A program made the position numbers and the translations under genes. The notes under the pieces were generated by a model. The model worked only from the letters and a program-made list of their open reading frames with translations, ran no database searches and was not told the origin of the DNA. This document shows, one piece after another, positions 17,157 through 25,533 of a stretch of 64,000 bases of DNA (position 1 is its first letter; each line of letters opens with the position of its first letter). The DNA comes from Streptomyces sp. HUAS 15-9 (GTDB taxonomy: Bacteria; Actinomycetota; Actinomycetes; Streptomycetales; Streptomycetaceae), in the NCBI RefSeq assembly GCF_025642155.1, contig NZ_CP106798.1, positions 1 through 64,000 of the forward strand, written 5' to 3'.

Positions 17157-18347
17157 ATGGGGAACACTTTCTCCAACCCCACCTGCTCCTGGTGCGGCAA
17201 CGAGCGACGCCGTCAAGCCACCGGCCGGCCCGGCGAGTACTGCAGCACCAGATGCCGCCAGGCCGCCCACCGCCACCGCCAGGCCGCCACAGACCCGCCC
17301 GACACGCTGCAGTTCGACCAGACCCTGCGCGTCCAGCTCAACCAGATCGCCCACAAGGCCCGCGACATCCTGCTCGCCCTCGACCAGCCAGGAACCTCCC
17401 TGACCGCCCCGCTGGAACAGATGGTGCGCCTCCAGGTCCTCACCGAGCACCTCACCCCCCACATGGTGGCCCGAAGCAAACAGCGCGGCGCCTCCTGGGA
17501 ACAGATCGGAGCACTGCTGGGCATGAGCAAGGACTCCGCACGAAAGAAGTGGTCCCTGCCCGCCCGCCGCAGCCCGGTCCCCCAGCGTCCCGCCCCCGCG
17601 GCCCCACCCGCACATCCCCGCCCCACCCGGCAGACACGCACCAGCCTCGACAGCGGCGACAGCCCGGACTGCCCCCCGCCCCCCGCCCAGCCCGGAACCA
17701 CAGCAACCCTGGCCGGGCAGGACCTCGCCACCGTCCTCAGCAGCCTCCAGCGCGCCTCCGGACTCAGCCTCAGAGCCCTCGCGACCCGAACCGGCCTGTC
17801 CCCCAGCTACCTTTCACGACTCATGTCCGGTGAGCGCTTCCCCGCCTGGAAGTACGCCGCTGCGCTCGCCCGCGCCTGCGGCGCCGACCCCGAAGTCATG
17901 CGCCGCGTCTGGGAAGCATCCAACGCCCGGCGGGACAATCAGCCCGCCCCCGCCTCTCTCGCCTCCGCACTGCGCTTCCTCCACCTACGCGCAGGCAGCC
18001 CCACCCCCTGGGCCATCGCCATCAGTAGCGGAGGCACACTCAACCAGGACCACGTCACCGCTCTCCTTGACGGCACCAGCACCGGCGAATGGGACCACGT
18101 CCGACGCCTCATCCAACTCCTCGACGGCGAACCGTCCTACTTCCTCCCCCTCTGGGAAACCGAAACCCCCACCACCCCCGAAACCCCCCAACCACCCCCC
18201 ACCCGAGAAGACCCCCCAACCGCCAGCACCCGAGTCGAAGAACTCCTCACCGCCTTCAAAAGCGCCCTCGGCCCCCCACGCCTCACCCCCACCCGCCGAT
18301 GCCTCGCCACCCCCATACCCGGCGCAACCCACTGGAACGGCCGCTGA
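17157..18347 (+). CDS. XRE-family regulator with N-terminal zinc-finger-like motif
   Basis: 396 residues. Cysteines at 10, 13, 29 and 33 (CSWCGNE ... YCSTRC) form a treble-clef or zinc-ribbon-like start seen in actinobacterial plasmid regulators. A helical middle contains SWEQIGALLGMSKDSARKKW, a second possible DNA-binding helix pair. A Pro-rich linker follows, then a classical HTH at about 188-245 (LSLRALATRTGLSPSYLSRL). The C-terminal part (GTLNQDHVTALLDGTSTGEW) is repeat-like and may sense a ligand or oligomerise. It starts at ATG 17157 behind GGGAAAA. The target operator is unknown. Confidence 0.7.
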   Translation: MGNTFSNPTCSWCGNERRRQATGRPGEYCSTRCRQAAHRHRQAATDPPDTLQFDQTLRVQLNQIAHKARDILLALDQPGTSLTAPLEQMVRLQVLTEHLTPHMVARSKQRGASWEQIGALLGMSKDSARKKWSLPARRSPVPQRPAPAAPPAHPRPTRQTRTSLDSGDSPDCPPPPAQPGTTATLAGQDLATVLSSLQRASGLSLRALATRTGLSPSYLSRLMSGERFPAWKYAAALARACGADPEVMRRVWEASNARRDNQPAPASLASALRFLHLRAGSPTPWAIAISSGGTLNQDHVTALLDGTSTGEWDHVRRLIQLLDGEPSYFLPLWETETPTTPETPQPPPTREDPPTASTRVEELLTAFKSALGPPRLTPTRRCLATPIPGATHWNGR

Positions 18348-18868
18348 CCACACCTCCGCACCGGCCCAGAGCCCAGCACCCACCACGACGCGGCCCTTGT
18401 GCCTTCAGTCCTGTTGTCGCCCCAGGTTCCGCGTGAACACCAACTGCTGCCGGTCGTCAATCGCCGTACCGACAGAGCCAGCCCGAAAAGGCCGACGCTC
18501 AGCGGCAGCAGGCAGACTGCCCAAACGCTCGCTCCGGCACGCGGACGCCGACCCACCAGCCGCGCAGGCCAAGCCCTCGGCGCCCTCCGTGCTCCCCGCC
18601 TCACAGGGCGGTGCCGGCACACGGCGCACGAACGACGCTCAGCGCCCTGGCCCAGGCGCTACCCGCCCGAAAGGCGCGTGGCGGGCGGCCGTCAATGCAC
18701 TTGCCCATCGCCACGGCAAAGCTGGCAGACCGGAGCAGGGAAGCTGGATACGCGCCCCCGCGGACCCTGCCGTTCGCCTCTGCCTTTCATCCGCCAAGCC
18801 ATCACCTTGCGGTCGCCATCTGTGTAGGCTCCTGGCGCTCCATTCGCACCACTGAGGGGGGATTCCTC
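18348..18868. other. no gene recognised
   Basis: Frames here are Arg/Pro/Ala-rich and mutually overlapping, with no ribosome site at plausible starts. The last ~30 bases carry the GAGGGGGG ribosome site of the following gene. Confidence 0.35.
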
Positions 18869-19363
18869 ATGCGTACACGCTCCGCCGTGGCGGCCGCCGC
18901 GACCGCCGCGACGATCGCTCTGCTCGCCGCCGCACCGGCGCAGGCCACCGAGTACACCTCCGCCCTGAAGATCAAGGGCGTGCAGTACAACGCACCCGGC
19001 CCGGACTCCAACCGGTGCTCCGGCGGCAACACCAGGGACGAATACCTCACGATCAAGAACTACTCGCGCAGCACGACCGTCAACCTCAAGGGCTACGTCG
19101 TCAAGGACGCCACCGGCAACCACTTCACCTTCCCCGCCAACCACTACCTGCAGCCCGGCGACTACGTGAAGCTGCGCGGCGGCCACGGCACCGACTCCGA
19201 CGCCCACAACGTCGTCTACCGCCAGAACTGCAACTTCATCTGGAACAACGACAAGGACACCATCTACCTGTACAAGTCCTCCGGAGCCCACGCCGACACC
19301 CACTCCTACACCAGCGCCGGTTCCGACCCCGACGGCAACGGCTACATCACCTACCACGGCTGA
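18869..19363 (+). CDS. secreted lamin-tail-domain protein
   Basis: 164 residues from ATG 18869, preceded by GAGGGGGGA. A signal peptide (about 1-28, AAAATAATIALLAAAPAQA) leads into one lamin-tail (LTD) domain: LKIKGVQYNAPG, DEYLTIKNYSRSTTVNLKGY, VVKDATGNHFTFP, HYLQPGDYVKLRGG, then NCNFIWNNDKDTIYLY. Extracellular LTD domains are immunoglobulin-like folds often attached to nucleases or surface enzymes; here the domain stands alone. A second LTD protein lies at 23152-23697. No regulator is evident. Confidence 0.8.
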   Translation: MRTRSAVAAAATAATIALLAAAPAQATEYTSALKIKGVQYNAPGPDSNRCSGGNTRDEYLTIKNYSRSTTVNLKGYVVKDATGNHFTFPANHYLQPGDYVKLRGGHGTDSDAHNVVYRQNCNFIWNNDKDTIYLYKSSGAHADTHSYTSAGSDPDGNGYITYHG

Positions 19364-19416
19364 CCCGCACTATCCGCGACGAGCGGCCAGCCGCACCGCG
19401 AGGCGGCCGCTCTCGT

Positions 19417-19443
19417 GCGGCTACGGTCAAGGGCCGTAGCCGC
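19417..19443. terminator. hairpin terminator after LTD gene
   Basis: GCGGCTACGG pairs with CCGTAGCCGC around a 7-nt loop, 54 bases after the stop codon. A GC-only stem without a T run is usual in Streptomyces. Confidence 0.65.
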
Positions 19444-19603
19444 TGGCCGCTTGGACCCGCCGAGGTAGCGGTGGCTGGGCATAAGCGCAGGCACAACCAC
19501 CGCGGGCAAGCCCGCCAAAATCTGGCCATGAACCTACAGCTCAAGATCGGGGTGACGAGGCCGGGCAGCGCCAGCCTTCGAACCGTGGCCCGGCGGTGAT
19601 GGG

Positions 19604-20311
19604 CTACGCCTGCGCCAGAGCCTTCTCGTCCTCCTCGCCGGCCGCCGGGGACGTTCCGGCGGCTGTGCTGTCCGCGGCCGCAGATCCGTGACTCGCGTAC
19701 AGGACGGTGCTCTTCTGCTTTGTGCGCTCGACAGCGCTCTTCGCGACGAGCCGCTCCAGGGTGTTGCGTACGACGTTGGTGTTCCGGGCGCGCTCGGGGT
19801 ACTCCCTCTCCAACTCGCTGGTGACCTCGGCAGCCGTGCGCGGCTCCCCGGGGTGCCTGTCCAGGATCTGCTTGAGGAGATCGCCCAGCGAAGGCTCGGT
19901 GGCCTTGTTCGCCGCCGACTTGTCCGCCGGGGCCTTCGCGGTGGTCTGCTTGGCAGCAGTCTTCGTGACGGCGTTCTTGACCGGGGCAGTCCGCTTGGCG
20001 GCGGCCTTCTTGGCCGGCGCCGCGGGGCTACTGGTCTCCTGGTGCCGCGGCTGCGGCACGGCCGCCTCCTCCAGCGCGTGGGTGAGGCCCTGCTCCCCCG
20101 TCACGGCAGCATCTGCCGTACCACTGGCGGCGGAGTCCGGGCCGGCAGTCGCGGCAGCCAGAGCTCTCTGCAGTCTGAGCAGCACCTCCTCCTCCGTCTG
20201 CAACTGCTGCAGACGCGCTCGGAGGTTCTCCTGCTCACTGCGGTTTGTCTCAAGCTCGCTGGCAAAGCGTCCCGCGTACTTGTCCTGGATGGTGGCAGCC
20301 TCGTCGGCCAC
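19604..20311 (-). CDS. coiled-coil protein with Lys/Ala-rich linker and winged-helix end
   Basis: About 235 residues from GTG 20311, which sits 10 bases after AAGGAG; an in-frame start further upstream is less likely. The N-terminal ~70 residues form a coiled coil (FASELETNRSEQENLRARL). A histone-like Lys/Ala-rich linker follows (APAKKAAAKRTAPVKNAV). The C-terminal winged helix is at about 155-215 (LLKQILDRHPGEPRTAAEVT, then TNVVRNTLERLVAKSAV). Such proteins bind DNA in Streptomyces and may act as regulators or nucleoid-associated factors. Specific function is unknown. Confidence 0.65.
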   Translation of the reverse strand: MADEAATIQDKYAGRFASELETNRSEQENLRARLQQLQTEEEVLLRLQRALAAATAGPDSAASGTADAAVTGEQGLTHALEEAAVPQPRHQETSSPAAPAKKAAAKRTAPVKNAVTKTAAKQTTAKAPADKSAANKATEPSLGDLLKQILDRHPGEPRTAAEVTSELEREYPERARNTNVVRNTLERLVAKSAVERTKQKSTVLYASHGSAAADSTAAGTSPAAGEEDEKALAQA

Positions 20312-20560
20312 GGCCCTCACGCTCCTTGGTGTCTGGTGTGTTGCGCCGGATGCTACCCACCCGTAGGACTCCATAGCTGACGTCCCGGCACATCACACCT
20401 GATCGAGAGCCACACGCCGTTGGCCTTCCGCCTTGACGGACGACGGGCCCGGCGCTGCGGAGCCCGGGTCTTCGCGCGGGGCCGTGGGTCGCTGTGAGGC
20501 CTGGCGAGCGCTGTGCACGGCGGGCGGCGTAGGGTCGTTGCGGATGTTGAGGGGGAAGCC

Positions 20561-20848
20561 ATGACCATTGACGAATGGGTGGAGAGCGCGGCCTGCCGCA
20601 GCGCCGACCCGGACGAGCTGTTTGTCCAGGGGGCCCAGCAGAACCGGGCCAAGACGCTGTGCCATGGGTGCCGGGTGCGCACCGAGTGCCTGGCCGAAGC
20701 CCTCGACAACCGCATCGAGTTCGGCGTATGGGGCGGCATGACCGAACGCGAACGCCGCACCCTGCTGCGCCGCAGACCCGACGTCGCATCCTGGCGAGCA
20801 GTACTCGAGGAAGCACGCCAGGCGTTCGAGCACCCCGCGGCCGGCTGA
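20561..20848 (+). CDS. WhiB-family iron-sulfur regulator
   Basis: 95 residues from ATG 20561 behind GAGGGGGAA. Four cysteines at 12, 34, 37 and 43 match the C-X(21)-C-X2-C-X5-C cluster ligands of WhiB-like proteins. The GVWGG turn (about 55-59) is followed by the basic ERERRTLLRRR segment that contacts DNA. These proteins bind a 4Fe-4S cluster and regulate transcription with the principal sigma factor. Which Wbl subclass it belongs to cannot be told from this sequence alone. It is monocistronic. Confidence 0.9.
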   Translation: MTIDEWVESAACRSADPDELFVQGAQQNRAKTLCHGCRVRTECLAEALDNRIEFGVWGGMTERERRTLLRRRPDVASWRAVLEEARQAFEHPAAG

Positions 20849-21080
20849 CCGCAGGACGGCGGGCCCGCGGCGGACGGGTCCTCTGCCCTGGTTCTGACGG
20901 CGCCGGGCCGCAGGTGGGACGAGAACAAGCTCAACTACCCGGGCTGGGGACTGTCCGCTGTCCGCGCCGTACGGCTCGGCCCAAGTCGCGACGCTGCCTG
21001 GTCCAGTGGCACTTGCTCACTGGTGACGGAGCGGAGCCGCGGTGTAACGTCGCTGGCAGATGTCGTGGTTCGCAGTCCCT

Positions 21081-21105
21081 GCCCGCGCTGTGGCGCGGGC
21101 GTTTT
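21081..21105 (+). promoter_or_regulatory. hairpin with T run in the cold-shock gene leader
   Basis: GCCCGCGC, loop TGTG, GCGCGGGC, followed by GTTTT, lies 80-105 bases upstream of the cold-shock start codon. A stem plus T tract in this position could be a transcription attenuator or a temperature-sensitive leader structure. It could instead simply be a terminator for upstream read-through. Confidence 0.45.
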
Positions 21106-21185
21106 GCTGTGCAGTGCCCGAGGACCAGGACGACCACCTCCGGGTCCGCGCGGTGCGGACCCGCCATCGAATGGAAGGCACAGAC

Positions 21186-21389
21186 ATGGCCAGCGGCACC
21201 GTCAAGTGGTTCAACGCCGAAAAGGGCTTCGGCTTCATCGCGCAGGACGGAGGCGGCCCCGACGTCTTCGCGCACTACTCCAACATCAACGCCAGCGGCT
21301 TCCGCGAGCTCCAGGAAGGCCAGGCCGTCACCTTCGACATCACCCAGGGCCAGAAGGGCCCGCAGGCGGAGAACATCACCCCCGCCTGA
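21186..21389 (+). CDS. cspA: cold-shock protein (CspA family)
   Basis: 67 residues from ATG 21186. RNP-1-type motif KGFGFIAQ (about 15-22) and RNP-2-type DVFAHYS (about 29-35) lie in the standard cold-shock fold. It binds single-stranded RNA and DNA and acts as an RNA chaperone. The usual [13 protein letters not shown] start and the ITPA end show it is full length. A long untranslated leader with a hairpin and a strong terminator frame the gene, so it forms its own transcription unit. Confidence 0.9.
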   Translation: MASGTVKWFNAEKGFGFIAQDGGGPDVFAHYSNINASGFRELQEGQAVTFDITQGQKGPQAENITPA

Positions 21390-21406
21390 CCGGACGACAA
21401 AAACGA

Positions 21407-21446
21407 TGCACGGTGCCCTCTGAGCGCTCGCCAACGGCACCGTGCA
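21407..21446. terminator. hairpin after cold-shock gene
   Basis: TGCACGGTGCC (21407-21417) pairs exactly with GGCACCGTGCA (21436-21446). The position 17 bases after the stop supports termination; it may also serve the convergent lipoprotein gene. Confidence 0.75.
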
Positions 21447-21503
21447 CCGTTGCACAGCAGCCGACTGGGTTCAGCCGAGTCCGAGACTGCTCAGGGCCGT
21501 GGT

Positions 21504-22145
21504 CTAGTCGGTGACAATGGCACGCTGAGCGGCCGCGAGGGTGACCTTGCCGGAGCAGACCGCGGTGTGCAGCATCGTCTCCACCGGGTCCTTCTTGTTG
21601 TTGACCCCGCCGCCCGTCTGGTGGCCCGGGTCCGGCGGCTGCACCCACAGGTTGCGGGGATCGTTGGGGTCGCCGCCGAGCTGCAGACTGATCAGGTGGT
21701 CGTACTCGGCATCCCCCAACCGGCCCGTGTAGCCATAGGAGGTGGCATTCAGTTCCTTCTCCTTGCCGGTGACGGAGGTGGAGGGGCGGATGTCTTTGGT
21801 GTAGCCGCCCTTGCGGCAGATCGTCGATGCCAGGTTGGTCTGGGTGACGGCAGGGGAGATGGCGCCGGGCGTGCACGCCACATCCTCGAGTGGCTCGCCC
21901 GTCTCGTACCGGTAGTGGCACGAGCCCGCGGCCGGCTGCTGCTGCACCGTGTACTGCTGCTGCGGACCCGCCCCCACCGCGATCGCCCGCCCGGACCCAC
22001 CTCCCGGCCCCGCGCTCCCCGACGGCCCCGCCGCCGCACTCCCGCTACCCGCCCCCCGCGAACCGCCGACCGATACAGACGAACAGCCCGCCAACGCAAG
22101 GCAGGACAGCACCACGGACGACGCGGCGCGATAAGCAGAGCGCAT
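21504..22145 (-). CDS. HNH-like nuclease-family lipoprotein
   Basis: 213 residues with a lipobox (LALAGC, Cys about 21), so it should be anchored outside the membrane. A Gly/Ser/Ala-rich linker leads to the same domain as the protein at 8612-9220: QQYTVQQQPAAGSCHYRYET, STICRKGGYTKDIRPS and AEYDHLISLQLGGDPNDPRN followed by NLWVQPPDPGH. The DHLI...GGDPNDPRN core is HNH-like. The two paralogues differ in export mode (secreted versus lipid-anchored). Substrate is unknown. It converges on cspA. Confidence 0.7.
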   Translation of the reverse strand: MRSAYRAASSVVLSCLALAGCSSVSVGGSRGAGSGSAAAGPSGSAGPGGGSGRAIAVGAGPQQQYTVQQQPAAGSCHYRYETGEPLEDVACTPGAISPAVTQTNLASTICRKGGYTKDIRPSTSVTGKEKELNATSYGYTGRLGDAEYDHLISLQLGGDPNDPRNLWVQPPDPGHQTGGGVNNKKDPVETMLHTAVCSGKVTLAAAQRAIVTD

Positions 22146-22573
22146 GATGACCCCTCACAGGCAGGCGGACAGCTGAGCAGATGCTGCCCCACCACGTCAT
22201 CGCCCTACCGGGCGGGGTACGGCGCCAGGCCCAATCAGCATCGTGGGGCACAGCCAGCGGTTGTGGGTCCGCCTTGTCGTGTGCCTCGGCGCTATGGCGT
22301 CCTCGATGGGGGCTGGGCGGGCCGGGTGATCGCAGCGCACACGAGCCTCGCCACGAGCACCGATTAGTGATCCACAACTCTCCCTGCATCGCGGTCACAT
22401 GAGTATCCATCAGCCTCACGAGAGATCCTGATGATCAAGAGGGAGGGGGCGGTTTTCCACGGCCCGAGCATAGGCGCCCACCATTCGGCGTAAGGTCGGG
22501 CGCGTGGGTTTGCCTGAGAAGGGTCTCGGGTGCACCATCAAGTCGGATCTCGGGCTCAACTGCTCATACGACA
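22146..22573. other. no gene recognised
   Basis: The + strand frames here are short and low in coding character. The left part may contain the lipoprotein gene's promoter, since that gene reads leftward. Confidence 0.3.
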
Positions 22574-22622
22574 AAGCCCCTTGCTCCGCAGATGGCTGGA
22601 CACCGAGCGGCGCAAGGGGCTT
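22574..22622 (+). promoter_or_regulatory. long-range hairpin upstream of a small membrane gene
   Basis: AAGCCCCTTGC (22574-22584) pairs exactly with GCAAGGGGCTT (22612-22622), ending 19 bases before the chosen start. It could control translation of the downstream gene or be a terminator for upstream transcription. Confidence 0.35.
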
Positions 22623-22640
22623 CTGATGGAAGGACGAAAC

Positions 22641-22868
22641 GTGTCGATCCAAATCCACGATCCCATACCATTGGGTGCAACGCCACGCGGTGGCCGCTCG
22701 GCTGCAGTTGTGATCGTGGTCATCGTAGTGATGACCACTCTCATGAGCACCGATCAGATTGCGGCTGTTGCCGCCCTCGTCACAGCCGCAACCACTGCCG
22801 TAACGACACTCAACTGGGGCGGCCACATTCATCTGCCAGCCGTGAGTTTGCACCAGCACCACAGGTAG
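22641..22868 (+). CDS. small membrane protein, unknown
   Basis: 75 residues from GTG 22641, preceded by GGAAGGA at the right distance. ATG 22626 in the same frame is an alternative but has no ribosome site. Two hydrophobic segments (VVIVVIVVMTTLM and IAAVAALVTAATTAV) suggest a hairpin membrane protein. The end is polar and His-rich (SLHQHH). No family is recognised. Confidence 0.5.
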   Translation: MSIQIHDPIPLGATPRGGRSAAVVIVVIVVMTTLMSTDQIAAVAALVTAATTAVTTLNWGGHIHLPAVSLHQHHR

Positions 22869-22890
22869 CGCACCGCTCCTGCTGAGACCC

Positions 22891-22920
22891 AGGGCCTGGC
22901 CGCCACAGCGGCCAGGCCCT
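22891..22920. terminator. strong hairpin between gene and tRNA fragment
   Basis: AGGGCCTGGCC pairs exactly with GGCCAGGCCCT around an 8-nt loop. It lies 22 bases after the stop codon of the small membrane gene and just beyond the end of the tRNA fragment. Confidence 0.75.
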
Positions 22921-22944
22921 CTGTAGTTTGCGTAGTTCAGAGAA

Positions 22945-22994
22945 GACCTCTGGGTTTATGAGCCCAGCGAGCTACCGAGCTGCTCCACCCCGCG
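22945..22994 (-). tRNA. 5' fragment of initiator tRNA-Met (pseudo-tRNA)
   Basis: On the minus strand the sequence starts CGCGGGGTGGAGCAGCTCGG, continues through the D arm and the anticodon arm CTGGGCTCATAAACCCAG, and ends at AGGTC. This is the 5' part of an actinobacterial initiator tRNA with CAT anticodon, but with one extra A in the anticodon loop. After AGGTC neither the T arm nor the 3' acceptor strand CCCCGCG is present, so it cannot fold as a complete tRNA. It is taken as a tRNA remnant, possibly from a recombination or integration event. Confidence 0.7.
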
Positions 22995-23064
22995 TCGGGC
23001 CCGGCCACTCTACACAGCATCACCGACCAGGGCGGAACCCTTTTTTCAGCTGCCGACGGCAGGT

Positions 23065-23094
23065 GGTGGTACGCCCCCGCAGGGGCGTACCACC
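23065..23094. terminator. hairpin downstream of the second LTD gene
   Basis: GGTGGTACGCCCC pairs with GGGGCGTACCACC. It lies downstream of the minus-strand LTD gene ending at 23152. Confidence 0.7.
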
Positions 23095-23151
23095 TGTGCG
23101 GGTACCGCGAGGGGCCGCCGGTTTCACCGGCTGACGGCACCCGCAGCCTCG

Positions 23152-23697
23152 TCAGCGGCGGACGCCGCCGTGACGCTCACCGCCGCCATGCCGCTCACCG
23201 CCGCCGTGACGCTCGTCGCCGCCGTCACGGTGGTGGCCCCAGGACTCGTCGTCGACAAACCGGCCCCGCTCGTTGCGCAGCGTCGCGGTGTCGTGGTCGT
23301 TGTTCCACACGTAGTTGCGGCGGTCCTGGTACACGTCCGTGCGGCTGTCACGGCCCACGCCGGTGTGGACGCGGACGGTCGAGCGGCCGTCCAGGCGGAC
23401 GTGGCGGAAGGTGTAGGTGTGGCCGTCCTCGTCGGACAGGGTCCAGCCGTCGAGGTTCACCGCCCGGCGGGTGGTGTTGGTGAGGTCGATCCACTCCTTG
23501 TTCAGGGAGCGGTAGGAGCGGTCGTCCCGGCCCGGCGAGTCGTACTGCACGGCGCTGATGACCACCTGGGCCCGGTCGGCACGCCCCGGGTGGTGGTCGG
23601 CAGCCGCGGCCGGCAGAGCCACCGCCCCCACCAAGGCGGCCGCCACGGCAGCGGCTGCGGACAGGCGACGGACGGTGACAGAAACGGATACGAACAC
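23152..23697 (-). CDS. secreted lamin-tail-domain protein with repetitive tail
   Basis: 181 residues from GTG 23697 behind a GGGGGGAC site. A signal peptide (about 1-34) is followed by an LTD domain: QVVISAVQYDSPGRDDRSYR, NKEWIDLTNTTRRAVNLDGW, TLSDEDGHTYTFRH, then RRNYVWNNDHDTATLRN. The C terminus is a His/Gly/Glu repeat (three or four GGGERH units) encoded by tandem 15-bp DNA repeats. It is related in fold to the protein at 18869-19363 but diverged in sequence. Extracellular; ligand unknown. Confidence 0.75.
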   Translation of the reverse strand: MFVSVSVTVRRLSAAAAVAAALVGAVALPAAAADHHPGRADRAQVVISAVQYDSPGRDDRSYRSLNKEWIDLTNTTRRAVNLDGWTLSDEDGHTYTFRHVRLDGRSTVRVHTGVGRDSRTDVYQDRRNYVWNNDHDTATLRNERGRFVDDESWGHHRDGGDERHGGGERHGGGERHGGVRR

Positions 23698-23770
23698 GAG
23701 GTCCCCCCTTCACAGTCGTGCGCACACCCCAGAACCGACAGCGTGAAAGCCGCAGGCCACCCCAGGTGTG

Positions 23771-23810
23771 TGGTGCGAGTCGGCGGCCGACCGGCCGCCG
23801 ACTCGCACCA
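23771..23810. terminator. 18-bp-arm hairpin
   Basis: TGGTGCGAGTCGGCGGCC pairs perfectly with GGCCGCCGACTCGCACCA around GACC. It stands alone between the LTD gene (reading away from it) and a gene-poor stretch, so it either terminates transcription from the right or is a recombination relic. Confidence 0.6.
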
Positions 23811-24414
23811 TGCAGGCCGAGTGGAGGCGTTGTGCGCGGTACGCGACGCCTATTACGGCTTGCCCATATTCGTGCAACTCTTGGATGTAACGCCCACCTA
23901 CCTGCGGAGTGCGCAGGATTGACGATTCACAGGCCTCAACCGCCGCCCGGAATCGGCTACCCGGCATCGATCCGCAGCGGGCGCACCACCCTGCTGCGCT
24001 GCGCGCCGTCACCCGAAAGTGAGTAACAGCCGCTGACCGCACTCCAATTAACGACCAGCACATTTCCCTGGGCCGGGGCAGAGCGCCGTCCCAGGCGGGC
24101 GCCTCGTGAAAGGCAGGGCGCGGAGGCCCGCACGCCCGGGACACTGCCGGAATGGCGATGGATGGATCTCGAAGCCCGAGGCGCGGCGCGTGCCCAAAGC
24201 CCCTGAGGCCTCCTGGAGTTGCCGGTGGGAGAGTGGCTGGACGCCAAGGGTGCTCCGTATGAGTTGCCTGGATGGCGGATACGGCATTGCGCTCGTGCTC
24301 GGCGTAACGTCGTGCGCTGAGGACGGGCGGATCAAGGCACGCCTGGAGTGGCCAACCGGGTGAAAGGTGAGCTCCGGACGAACCCGCTCCGGCCGGGAGG
24401 GCGTCGTGCGGGTC
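23811..24414. other. gene-poor stretch with possible remnants
   Basis: A + strand frame around 24215-24310 (LLELPVGEWLDAKGAPYELP, then GWRIRHCARARR) has good codon use but no start and ends early, suggesting a decayed gene. Nothing else is supported. Confidence 0.3.
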
Positions 24415-24624
24415 ATGGATGTGATTCACGAGGTGTACGTGTCGGAGCCGGGCCTGGTGGTGGTCGACATCGCGGCCGCCGATGACCAGACCGCGTTCGC
24501 CTTTCACGCCGCACTCGCCGCACTGTGGGCCATCACCACCGTCGAGCGCACGAGCCGGACCCCCGGGCACCCTGGAGTCCGGCTCCGCTGCTACCTCGAC
24601 ATGCGCCGATCCCCCAGGTCCTGA
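24415..24624 (+). CDS. DUF6207 family protein
   Basis: 69 residues from ATG 24415. The segment EVYVSEPGLVVVDIAAADDQ, then FHAALAALWAITTVERTSRT and GVRLRCYLDMRRSPRS, fits the DUF6207 family of short Streptomyces proteins (EPGLVVVDI..., PG.PGVR.R.Y.D.RR). This is the only complete copy; two C-terminal tails of the same gene type occur at 9726-9785 and about 16170-16215. Function is unknown. Confidence 0.65.
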   Translation: MDVIHEVYVSEPGLVVVDIAAADDQTAFAFHAALAALWAITTVERTSRTPGHPGVRLRCYLDMRRSPRS

Positions 24625-24726
24625 ACCAGGCCGCCTTCGGTGCGGCGGACGGCTCCGCCGCACCGACGCGTGACCGGCCCCGAAGCAACTGCACGGTCGG
24701 ACGGGCGTCCGGGCTCACCGTTCGTG

Positions 24727-25395
24727 TCAATTGGTGCAGGTGTCGAGCATGGAGGACAGGGCCGTCTTCTCCTGGTCGGTGGTGGTCAGCTTCCACACCG
24801 CTTTGATGTGCGTGTAGTCCTTGGCATACGTGCACCAGAAGGCCTGGTTGGTGGGCTTCCAGTCGGCCGGCCCGCTGTCGGACTTCGAGCTGTTCGCAGA
24901 CTCTGAGGCGATCAGCAGCTGGGGGTCCTTGAGGTCGTTGCCGAAGGCTTTGCGCTGGTCGGCGGTCCAGGTGTCGGCGCCGGAGCGCCAGGCCTCGGCG
25001 AGGGGGACCATGTGGTCGATGGTGGCCTGGGCGACGTCGGTGACGGTCGTGTCGTCGTAGGCGGAGTACCAGGAACCGGATGCGGGCTGGCAGCCGTCCG
25101 GCTTGTCCTGGACGTCCTTGCCGTCCCGGGCGAGAACCGCCTGGCGGGTCGTGCAGCCGTTCGGCTGGGTGGACCAGATGTCGAACTTGTCGCGGGCGTA
25201 GCCGTCCATCGAATGCGGTGCAGCGACCGTAAGGGCAGCGAGCTCCGTGCGGGCGATTGCCGTCGACGGCGGCGCGGGAGGCTCGGCAAGTGCCGGGCTG
25301 GCGCTGATGACGGTCAGCAGGAGGGTGGTGGCGGGCAGGCCGAAGGCAGCGCGGTGCACCTGACGGCCATCTGCACGGGTGCAGCCTGTCGTCAC
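24727..25395 (-). CDS. secreted DUF1524-type HNH nuclease
   Basis: About 222 residues from GTG 25395; GTG 25359 is a possible alternative. A signal peptide (ATTLLLTVISASPALA) leads to a DUF1524/GmrSD-type HNH domain: CTTRQAVLARD, CQPASGSWYSAYDD and ATIDHMVPLAEAWRSGADTW, then DPQLLIASESANSSKSDSGP and AFWCTYAKDYTHIKAVWKLT. The DHMVPLAEAW and NSSKSD parts are the metal-binding and substrate regions. An exported nonspecific nuclease is the likely activity. Divergent from the DUF4232 gene, sharing a ~140-bp promoter region. Confidence 0.8.
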   Translation of the reverse strand: MTTGCTRADGRQVHRAAFGLPATTLLLTVISASPALAEPPAPPSTAIARTELAALTVAAPHSMDGYARDKFDIWSTQPNGCTTRQAVLARDGKDVQDKPDGCQPASGSWYSAYDDTTVTDVAQATIDHMVPLAEAWRSGADTWTADQRKAFGNDLKDPQLLIASESANSSKSDSGPADWKPTNQAFWCTYAKDYTHIKAVWKLTTTDQEKTALSSMLDTCTN

Positions 25396-25533
25396 CGTTC
25401 CGTCACAAGTAGTCGCCGACGGAACCCTGCCGCTCTCCCGCCCCTCTGCACTCACGTACCACGACCACACGTACCGCGGGGCAACAACCGACGACCGAAA
25501 CCCGCGGACGAGACGACTCAGGGGGACGACAGC

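Noticed and set aside
22921..22994. A functional tRNA-Met
   Set aside because: The T arm and 3' acceptor strand are missing and the anticodon loop has an extra base.
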